Positions 7,456-11,474 of a DNA stretch of 11,474 nucleotides are shown piece after piece. Position numbers and translations under genes: made by a program. Location: assembly GCA_025997795.1 (NCBI GenBank), contig BNVB01000065.1:1-11474 (forward strand), in the 5' to 3' direction. The stretch's first letter is position 1. Every line of letters begins with the position of its first letter. The DNA is from Spirochaetia bacterium (lineage in GTDB: Bacteria; Spirochaetota; Spirochaetia; Treponematales; Breznakiellaceae). Under the pieces are notes generated by a model. The model saw only the letters and a program-made list of their open reading frames with translations, had not been told where the DNA came from and did no database searches.

Positions 7456-8220
7456 ATGAAACCAACACACAAAACCAAAGCAGTAATTTTTGATATGGAC
7501 GGGGTGCTCACCGACTCGGAATGGTTTATTGCCGAAGCGGGCAGACTGATGTTTAAAGAAACCCACGGTACCGATGTTACCCACGAGGATTTTCTCCCCT
7601 TTGTAGGTCTGGGAGAAAACCGTTTCCTTGGGGGCGTAGCGGAAAAATATGCCATAACGGACTTTGACATAAAGCGGGATAAAGCGCGAACCTACGAAAT
7701 TTACGTTGACCTGGTAAAAAACCCCGCGGGATCCGGCGGGACCCCGCGGTCGCTTGAACCACTGCCCGGTTCAGTGGAATTTGTCCACCGCTGCCGGGAA
7801 CTGGGGTTAAAAACCGCCCTGGCCACTTCTACGGATCACATCAAGATGATGGCAAACCTGGAAGCCGTGGGCCTCTTGAATACGGAAATGCGTTCCGAAC
7901 AGATTGGCCTGGCGGCGGCCATTGAAGCGGCGGCCCGGAACAAGGCCTTTGATGCCATGGTAAACGGCCTGGATGTGGAACGGCAGAAACCCTTCCCGGA
8001 TTTATTTCTGGAAGCCGCCGCCCGGCTGGAAGAAGATACTGCCGCCTGCTGGGTAGTGGAAGATTCCCTGGGCGGCATAGAGGCAGCAAAAGCCGCAGGT
8101 ATGCGCTGTCTGGCCCTCTTAACAACCTTTCCGGAAGATCAGATACGGGCCGCCGGGCCGGATAAAATTGCCAAGGATCTTTCCGCCATTAAACCGGAAG
8201 AACTGCTGGACGAGGGTTAA
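7456..8220 (+). CDS. HAD-superfamily hydrolase, beta-phosphoglucomutase/CbbY-like
   Basis: The product has 254 aa. All four HAD motifs are present: motif I FDMDGVLTD (nucleophile Asp13, acid/base Asp15), motif II ATST (Thr124/Ser125), motif III Lys178 in ERQKPFPDLF, and motif IV VEDSLGGIEAAKAAG (Glu202, Asp203). A helical cap lies between motifs I and II, as in subfamily IA phosphatases and beta-phosphoglucomutases. The expected chemistry is phosphoryl transfer via aspartyl phosphate, removing or moving phosphate on a small sugar or metabolite. Two departures from the usual length are a Gly/Pro stretch (about 89-100) encoded by a local 20-bp repeat, and an extra helical stretch (about 146-163) between motifs II and III. 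The start is 2 nt after the HD stop with only a poor upstream AAGG, so reinitiation is likely. It is the last gene of the operon. Confidence 0.85.
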   Translation: MKPTHKTKAVIFDMDGVLTDSEWFIAEAGRLMFKETHGTDVTHEDFLPFVGLGENRFLGGVAEKYAITDFDIKRDKARTYEIYVDLVKNPAGSGGTPRSLEPLPGSVEFVHRCRELGLKTALATSTDHIKMMANLEAVGLLNTEMRSEQIGLAAAIEAAARNKAFDAMVNGLDVERQKPFPDLFLEAAARLEEDTAACWVVEDSLGGIEAAKAAGMRCLALLTTFPEDQIRAAGPDKIAKDLSAIKPEELLDEG

Positions 8221-8228
8221 AAAACCCT
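8213..8228 (+). terminator. Weak hairpin at the end of the HAD gene, doubtful terminator
   Basis: AGGGTT (8213-8218), loop AAAA, AACCCT (8223-8228) spans the stop codon. There is no T-run after it on either strand, so it is not a standard Rho-independent terminator. It is the only fold seen between the + operon and the opposing Rpn array. Confidence 0.2.
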
Positions 8229-8250
8229 TCCAGTGCCAAAAAAGGCTTAA

Positions 8251-8274
8251 CTAGCTGATTACGTCTGCCGCCAT
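8251..8274 (-). pseudogene. Remnant third copy of the short-form Rpn start (SD plus seven codons)
   Basis: This is the truncated last unit of the tandem array. Its Shine-Dalgarno AGGAGG (8288-8283, minus strand), 8-nt spacer and ATG (8274) are identical to those of the internal start in the Rpn gene. The reading frame ends after MAADVIS at TAG (8253-8251), exactly where homology with the other copies stops (8254). The remnant is probably nonfunctional, although it keeps a strong ribosome binding site. Confidence 0.7.
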
Positions 8275-8334
8275 TGCTATGCCCTCCTCTTCGCGGGTTA
8301 TCTCTTGTATCAGGGGCTGTTTTTCCGTATCAGG

Positions 8335-8631
8335 CTATTCGCTATTTTTCAGCGCCGCTTCTATACCCTGGGTGTCATAACCAGCCTTTTTGAGCAGATC
8401 CAGTATCCTGGCCTCTCCTTCTACGCGGCCTTTTGCTTCACCTTCTGCCCGGCCTTTTACAAGACCCTTCTCCCAGCCTCTGGCTTCACCTCTGGCCTCT
8501 CCCCTTGCTTCGCCTATCTCCTCGGCTTCCTGAGCGTGGGCCCGCATATCCAGTTCGTACTTTTCCACACTCATCTCGTGGAAAAACGCCACTTCATCTG
8601 CGGTAAATCCGCTGATTACGTCTGCCGCCAT
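8335..8631 (-). CDS. Stand-alone short-form Rpn C-terminal protein (RpnS-like, duplicated antitoxin cassette)
   Basis: The product has 98 aa, almost identical to the C-terminal 106 aa of the adjacent Rpn nuclease. Shared parts are the start MAADVISGFTA, the helix EVAFFHEMSVEKYELDMRAHAQE and the end LLKKAGYDTQGIEAALKNSE. Between them lie nine Gly-led tetrapeptides (GEAR type) against eleven in the parent, plus substitutions such as Asp for Ala at residue 12. It has no nuclease domain. An AGGAGG Shine-Dalgarno (8645-8640) lies 8 nt before the ATG. It begins 60 nt after the parent's TAG and in the same frame, so it is probably translated from the same mRNA. In E. coli, short C-terminal Rpn products made from internal starts bind the long form and block its toxicity. 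By analogy this is a spare or variant antitoxin. It could instead be a silent recombination donor or debris, but the open frame and intact SD argue against debris. Confidence 0.75.
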   Translation of the reverse strand: MAADVISGFTADEVAFFHEMSVEKYELDMRAHAQEAEEIGEARGEARGEARGWEKGLVKGRAEGEAKGRVEGEARILDLLKKAGYDTQGIEAALKNSE

Positions 8632-8639
8632 TGCTATGC

Positions 8640-8645
8640 CCTCCT
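8640..8645 (-). promoter_or_regulatory. Shine-Dalgarno of the stand-alone short-form gene
   Basis: AGGAGG on the minus strand, 8 nt before the ATG at 8631, within the conserved codons for REEEGIAM. It is kept unchanged in all three tandem units, although in units b and c it no longer lies inside a nuclease gene. Confidence 0.7.
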
Positions 8646-8691
8646 CTTCGCGGGTTATCTCTTGTATCAGGGACTGTTTTTCCGTATCAGG

Positions 8692-9012
8692 CTATTCGCT
8701 ATTTTTCAGCGCCGCTTCTATACCCTGGGTGTCATAACCAGCCTTTTTGAGCAGATTCAGCACCCTGGCCCGTTCTCTTGCTTCGCCTCTAACCTCACCT
8801 CTGGCTTCACCTTCCGCAAGGCCCTTCTTCCAGCCTCTGGCCTCACCCTCTGCTCGACCTCTTGCCTCACCTCTTGCCTCTCCCCTAGCTTCGCCAATCT
8901 CCTCTGCTTCCTGCGCGTGGGCCCGCATATCCAGTTCGTACTTTTCCACACTCATCTCATGGAAAAAGGCTACTTCTGCCGCGGTAAATCCGCTGATTAC
9001 GTCTGCCGCCAT
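8692..9012 (-). CDS. Predicted internally initiated short form (RpnS-like) within the Rpn gene
   Basis: An in-frame ATG at 9012 (Met223 of the long form) would give a 106-aa protein without the nuclease domain. It carries the dimerisation-type helical region and eleven four-residue repeats. The ATG is preceded by AGGAGG at 8 nt, a better ribosome binding site than most starts in this window. The duplicated copy downstream begins at exactly this Met with the same SD, which independently marks it as a real start. In E. coli rpn genes, intragenic short proteins neutralise the long nuclease, so an antitoxin role is inferred here. No convincing internal promoter was found just upstream; it may be translated from the full-length mRNA. 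Confidence 0.7.
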   Translation of the reverse strand: MAADVISGFTAAEVAFFHEMSVEKYELDMRAHAQEAEEIGEARGEARGEARGRAEGEARGWKKGLAEGEARGEVRGEARERARVLNLLKKAGYDTQGIEAALKNSE

Positions 9013-9678
9013 TGCTATGCCCTCCTCTTCGCGGGTTATTTCTTGTATCAGGGGCTGTCTTTCTGTATCGTTGTAATACTTAAAAAATACGGCCCAGCGT
9101 TCTTTTTCGCTCATGGCGGAAACTGCTTTTTCTGCTGTTACCGCCAGTTTCTCTAATTCTAACGTGATTATTGCTGTTAGTCCACCGAAGGGTATTTTGC
9201 TTTCCGGGTCGTAGTAGACAAACCGGTGATCAAAAGACTTATCCTCAAACAGTTTGCCCCGTGCCAAAAGGGAAATCTGGTAACTCCGTTTGAGGGTTTT
9301 ATACGAACCCTTTTCTTCCCGGATTTCCTGATTAGCAAAGAGACGGCTTAAATAGTACTCCATCCGGAAGACTTCCCATTTGTGCGGGTAGAGGGTCATC
9401 TCGATATCGGCCCGTTCGCCGGAGTTAAAGAGGCACTGGATGTCATAGCGTATCTGCCGCTGATCCAACCGGGAAACCGGCGGTTCATTGGCGCTTATGC
9501 TAAGTTCTTTGACCGGTTCTTCCAGGATAGCCGAGAGCAGTTTTTTCCGGGCTATTTCTGACTGGGTGGTATCCCTGGTAAAAATACTTTTGAATACCGG
9601 GTCCCAGCAGGGATCGATGATCGGGTCGGGAGATACAATATGCTTTGCATATTTTGCAGGTTCTGCGTGTTTCGCCAT
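8692..9678 (-). CDS. Rpn-family PD-(D/E)XK nuclease / putative transposase (first Rpn gene)
   Basis: The product has 328 aa from the ATG at 9678, chosen because GGAGG lies 6 nt upstream (9689-9685). A longer start at 9732 lacks this. The N-terminal PD-(D/E)XK domain (about 20-200) shows the family layout DPVFKSIF, RYDIQCLF (Asp79) and ADIEMTL (Glu93), followed by FRMEYYLSRLFANQ. The family usually has E-x-Q or E-x-K; here the third position is Thr95, so catalysis may be altered. The C-terminus holds a helical region, eleven four-residue Gly-led repeats and a short terminal helix. The family (TIGR01784/PDDEXK_2-like) is abundant in Treponema. In E. coli, Rpn proteins are DNA endonucleases with reported anti-phage activity and toxicity checked by an internally translated short form. 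An internal start at 9012 fits that model. The gene is opposite in direction to its + neighbours and faces the HAD gene. Confidence 0.88.
   Translation of the reverse strand: MAKHAEPAKYAKHIVSPDPIIDPCWDPVFKSIFTRDTTQSEIARKKLLSAILEEPVKELSISANEPPVSRLDQRQIRYDIQCLFNSGERADIEMTLYPHKWEVFRMEYYLSRLFANQEIREEKGSYKTLKRSYQISLLARGKLFEDKSFDHRFVYYDPESKIPFGGLTAIITLELEKLAVTAEKAVSAMSEKERWAVFFKYYNDTERQPLIQEITREEEGIAMAADVISGFTAAEVAFFHEMSVEKYELDMRAHAQEAEEIGEARGEARGEARGRAEGEARGWKKGLAEGEARGEVRGEARERARVLNLLKKAGYDTQGIEAALKNSE
9021..9026 (-). promoter_or_regulatory. Intragenic Shine-Dalgarno for the short Rpn form
   Basis: AGGAGG on the minus strand inside codons for Glu-Glu-Gly, 8 nt before the internal ATG at 9012. 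It decides the internal start. Confidence 0.7.
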
Positions 9679-10113
9679 AGTTTTCCTCCATACAAAGGCG
9701 GGGTTTACACTATTTATGGCAATACTCTGCATAGTGCTTGTATGCGGAGGGGAATTTTGGGGATTTTTTGGGAAATTCGGAGTTATTCGCCTTGGCGTGT
9801 AGGCTCCGTTGGAGAGGGCAATGGGGCAGTGAAAACGCTTGTAGAATTCGCCCAGGCATACCTACATTTGGTGGATCATTTAGAATTTTCGCCGGGTAGG
9901 TATGCCTGGGCGAGGAATTCCAAAATATTTTCACTGCCCCATTACCCTCCCCAGTGCAACATACACCCCGCCAAGGCGTATTACTGCATGGCAGGCGGGT
10001 TTTTCGCTGGGTGACACAAGGCGGCGGATAAAAAAACATTTTCTGCGTTTTTTTACTATTCTGATACAAGCAAGAGACTTCCCAGACCCCTTATAGATTG
10101 TACAGGGGGAATT
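9679..10113. other. Intergenic region between the two divergent Rpn genes
   Basis: The first 109 bp form the leader of the minus-strand Rpn gene, with GGAGG at 9689-9685 just before its start. I could not place a convincing -35/-10 pair on the minus strand. Positions 9788-9978 are the palindromic element listed separately. Positions 9990-10113 lead into the second Rpn gene. They contain an A-run/T-run pair (10030-10037 and 10046-10053), a possible TATAGA -10 box at 10092-10097 without a matching -35, and a G-run SD at 10104-10109. Small open frames here come from the palindrome and are not genes. Confidence 0.5.
9788..9978. repeat. 191-bp imperfect palindromic element, copy 1 (MITE/BIME-like)
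   Basis: The left arm 9788-9865 and right arm 9896-9978 are inverted copies around a 30-nt loop. Pairing blocks are a perfect outer CGCCTTGGCG, a middle block around AATGGGGCAGTGAAAA, and a near-perfect inner block GCCCAGGCATACCTAC. Short unpaired stretches separate them. A nearly identical copy with no length change lies exactly 1,236 bp further right in the same orientation. Homology continues to ATTACTGCAT (9980-9989). It encodes no transposase. It could be a nonautonomous mobile element, a REP/BIME-type hairpin or a long RNA hairpin. No clear target-site duplication was found. Confidence 0.85.
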
Positions 10114-11022
10114 ATGCAGACAAACAGAAAGTACAAGGACAGCGTCTTTACACTGCTTTTTAGCGATACGGACCGCCTCCGGGAACTCTATAATGCTCTT
10201 GCGGGTACTCATTATGATGAAACTACAAAAATAACCATCAATACACTGTCGGAAGCGCTGTTCTTTGACCGGATTAACGACGTCTCTTTTACGATAGACG
10301 ATAAACTGGTCGTGTTAATCGAACATCAAAGCACCATCAATCCCAATATGCCCCTCAGGATTCTTTCCTATATAGCCCGGATTTATGAAAAACTCATCGA
10401 AACCAGAAAAATCTACAGCAAAACAAAACTGGGTATACCCCGGCCTGAATTTATCGCCCTCTACAACGGCCTTGAGGAATACCCCGATGAAAGTACCCTG
10501 CGGCTGTCGGAACTCTTTGAAAAGGCGGAAAACCATGCTATAGTTGATCTGGAAGTTACCGTTCGGGTATATAATATTAACAAAGGGCGGAACCCCGGGA
10601 TTGAGTCAAAAAGCCGTTCCCTTAAGGGATATGCCGCTTTTGTCGCCAAAGTACGGGAACAGTTACAACAGGGAGATAAACCGGAAAACGCTATAAAAAG
10701 CACCGTAGACTGGTGCCTGAAACAGGGAATACTAGGCGACTTTTTAGAGCAATACCGGGGGGTAGTAAATATGATGTATGCTGAATGGAACCTGGATGAT
10801 GTTAAAGAAGTCTGGTATGAAGATGGCTTAAAAGAGGGTATGGAGAAAGGCCAAGCCTTGGGCATGGAGAAGGGCCTAGTGCGTGGCCAAGTCCTGGGAA
10901 TGGAGAAAGGTTCCCGGCAAAGCAGGGAAGAAATAGCCCGCAATTTAAAAAAGCTGGGAGTTTCCCTTGATTACATTGCCCAAAGTACTTCGCTTTTACC
11001 GGAGGAAATTGCTCGCTTATAA
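10114..11022 (+). CDS. Rpn-family PD-(D/E)XK nuclease, second subfamily
   Basis: The product has 302 aa. N-terminal nuclease domain (about 8-200): KDSVFTLLFSD, NDVSFTIDDK with Asp56, and VLIEHQSTINPNMPLRILSY with Glu70 and Gln72. The D...ExQ active site of Rpn nucleases is therefore complete, unlike in the neighbouring Rpn protein. Then comes a helical part (KGYAAFVAKVREQL, WCLKQGILGDFLEQYR). The C-terminus has four-residue Gly-led repeats of GMEK/GQAL type (about 243-267) and a final helix. The start is ATG at 10114 with AGGGGG 4 nt upstream, which is close but usable. The predicted role is DNA cleavage, plausibly phage defence or self-limited toxicity as reported for E. coli Rpn proteins, rather than true transposition. 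The gene is bracketed by two direct copies of the palindromic element, the right one beginning within 2 nt of its TAA. It may have moved or been captured as a unit with them. Confidence 0.85.
   Translation: MQTNRKYKDSVFTLLFSDTDRLRELYNALAGTHYDETTKITINTLSEALFFDRINDVSFTIDDKLVVLIEHQSTINPNMPLRILSYIARIYEKLIETRKIYSKTKLGIPRPEFIALYNGLEEYPDESTLRLSELFEKAENHAIVDLEVTVRVYNINKGRNPGIESKSRSLKGYAAFVAKVREQLQQGDKPENAIKSTVDWCLKQGILGDFLEQYRGVVNMMYAEWNLDDVKEVWYEDGLKEGMEKGQALGMEKGLVRGQVLGMEKGSRQSREEIARNLKKLGVSLDYIAQSTSLLPEEIARL
10771..11022 (+). CDS. Possible internally initiated short form of the second Rpn gene
   Basis: The in-frame ATG at 10771 (Met220 of 302) would give 83 aa with the four-residue repeats and terminal helix but no nuclease domain. 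A GGGGGG run (10757-10762) lies 8 nt upstream and could pair with anti-SD by G-U wobble. This is weaker evidence than for the other Rpn gene, whose internal AGGAGG is canonical. A second ATG follows immediately. Position and content match the short-form model of the family. Confidence 0.4.
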   Translation: MMYAEWNLDDVKEVWYEDGLKEGMEKGQALGMEKGLVRGQVLGMEKGSRQSREEIARNLKKLGVSLDYIAQSTSLLPEEIARL

Positions 11023-11023
11023 A

Positions 11024-11214
11024 TGCCTTGGCGTGTAGGCTCCGTTGGAGAGGGCAATGGGGCAGTGAAAAGACTTGTAGAATTCGCCCAGGCATACCTA
11101 CATTTGGTGGATCATTTAGAATTTTCGCCGGGTAGGTATGCCTGGGCGAGGAATTCCAAAATATTTTCACTGCCCCATTACCCTCCCCAGTGCAACATAC
11201 ACCCCGCCAAGACA
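11024..11214. repeat. 191-bp imperfect palindromic element, copy 2
   Basis: This copy aligns without gaps to copy 1 at an offset of 1,236 bp (left arm 11024-11101, loop 11102-11131, right arm 11132-11214). Differences are few: GA for CG in the left-arm internal loop and changes at the outermost bases. The ends read TG...CA instead of CG...CG, so the terminal base pair is still complementary. The homology runs on through ATTACTGCAT (11216-11225). It starts right after the TAA of the second Rpn gene and may serve as its 3' hairpin or terminator-like end. Confidence 0.85.
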
Positions 11215-11309
11215 CATTACTGCATACGGGCAGATTTCCCGCTGCGGGAAGGTGCCGGGTAACCCAAGAACCTGCTGCGCAGGGGAGCTTCAGGGCGGGG
11301 AGCCTCATT

Positions 11310-11382
11310 ACCGCAAGGTCGAAAAAGTAAAAGAAGTAAGATTTATCTTCTCATCCCTCTTCGACTTCTTCGACCTGGCGGT
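11310..11382. repeat. 19-bp imperfect inverted repeat
   Basis: Arms at 11310-11328 and 11364-11382 share ACCGC-AGGTCGAA-AAGT with two mismatches. The 35-nt loop itself contains AAGATTTATCTT. There is no real T-run after it, so a terminator is doubtful. It may be a hairpin of a mobile or regulatory element. No gene is seen in 11226-11474. Confidence 0.7.
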
Positions 11383-11399
11383 TTAAAAGTCAAAGCCCA

Positions 11400-11444
11400 G
11401 TCTGTCCACAAAGCCGGACATTAGCCCGCACTTTGTGGACAGAC
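11400..11444. repeat. Perfect 14-bp inverted repeat
   Basis: GTCTGTCCACAAAG (11400-11413) and its exact complement CTTTGTGGACAGAC (11431-11444) enclose a 17-nt loop. No T-run follows. A perfect repeat of this length is unlikely by chance in 250 bp. It could be an operator, a hairpin or an element end. Confidence 0.8.
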
Positions 11445-11446
11445 AC

Positions 11447-11462
11447 TTACTGCGTTACTGCG
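11447..11462 (+). repeat. Two tandem copies of TTACTGCG
   Basis: TTACTGCG occurs at 11447-11454 and 11455-11462, then begins again as TTAG. Related TTACTGCAT sits at the right ends of both palindromic elements (9981-9989, 11217-11225). Confidence 0.6.
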
Positions 11463-11474
11463 TTAGAAAGCCCG

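Larger units (their letters stand above)
8254..9072 (-). repeat. Tandem duplication of the 3' end of the Rpn gene (three units, last partial)
   Basis: Unit a is the 3' end of the intact Rpn gene (8692 to about 9072, 381 bp). Unit b is 8335-8691 (357 bp). Unit c is 8254-8334 (partial). The common landmark GCTGATTACG occurs at 8254, 8611 and 8992. The a/b difference of 24 bp is two four-codon repeats. Both joints carry the same novel sequence, a TAG stop followed by CCTGATACGG. This points to one duplication event followed by unequal crossing-over. All units stay in one reading frame. The outer end of unit c abuts unique DNA. Confidence 0.92.

Noticed and set aside
8254..9072. CRISPR-like array
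   Set aside because: The repeat units are 357-381 bp, coding and without spacers; this is a gene-end duplication.
8305..9156. Long + strand open frame of 283 codons across the Rpn array
   Set aside because: It is the antisense shadow of the repeated Rpn 3' end. Its own repeats mirror the tandem duplication, it has no Shine-Dalgarno, and its start lies in the truncated unit.
9679..9732. Longer start of the first Rpn gene at 9732
   Set aside because: The ATG at 9678 has GGAGG at 6 nt, and the 18 extra residues do not look like the family N-terminus.
10030..10053. A-run and T-run (AAAAAAAC...GTTTTTTT) as an intrinsic terminator
   Set aside because: The stem is almost only A-T pairs, with no GC-rich stem before the T-run. 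It may still bend DNA.
10706..10733. Internal promoter TAGACT-N16-AATACT upstream of the second short form
   Set aside because: The -35 matches only 4 of 6 and the spacer is short; such matches are common by chance, so it is not listed as a feature.
11023..11262. Small open frames over the palindromes (also 9640-10014, 9710-10069, 9902-10096, 10802-11308)
   Set aside because: They arise from the repeat sequence itself, on both strands because it is a palindrome. They lack ribosome binding sites and some overlap the second Rpn gene.

Overview
The window looks like part of a spirochaete chromosome, most likely a Treponema of the insect or animal hindgut. This is inferred, not proven. The signs are a PilZ protein with a long N-terminal region followed by a TPR protein, lipoproteins, moderate GC content (about half), and two Rpn-family nuclease genes, a family strongly expanded in Treponema. 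No rRNA, tRNA, CRISPR array or complete insertion sequence was seen.

Positions 1-5247 are ordinary core-like genes. They comprise the 3' end of a Zn/Cd-type P-type ATPase, closely followed by a secreted glucosaminidase-type protein. Converging on these is a two-gene minus-strand operon: an unrecognised protein and a lipoprotein, joined by an ATGA overlap. Next comes a PilZ-TPR pair, also joined by ATGA and divergent from that operon. The two divergent units share one short intergenic space in which the promoters overlap and neither gene has a Shine-Dalgarno (SD) sequence. Both mRNAs may be leaderless or nearly so.

Positions 5260-8220 hold a compact plus-strand operon with a clear sigma-70-type promoter. 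It encodes a zinc-dependent medium-chain dehydrogenase resembling sorbose-1-phosphate reductase, an HD-domain phosphohydrolase and a HAD-family (phosphoglucomutase-like) phosphatase. A role in sugar-phosphate metabolism or clean-up is likely.

Positions 8250-11474 are the accessory part and the most interesting. A minus-strand Rpn nuclease gene (8692-9678) contains an in-frame internal ATG at 9012 preceded by AGGAGG at 8 nt. This fits the internally initiated short antitoxin form (RpnS) known from E. coli Rpn genes. The 3' third of the gene, including this internal start, is tandemly duplicated downstream. One duplicate (8335-8631) is an intact stand-alone short-form gene with its own SD. It differs from the internal version by exactly two four-residue repeats. 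A third copy is cut down to the SD plus seven codons. A second Rpn gene of another subfamily (10114-11022, plus strand) is bracketed by two nearly identical direct copies of a 191-bp imperfect palindrome. The end of the window carries two further inverted repeats and a short tandem repeat.

The working idea is a nuclease/intragenic-antitoxin locus that has budded off spare antitoxin cassettes with a different repeat count, next to a second Rpn gene held between hairpin elements.
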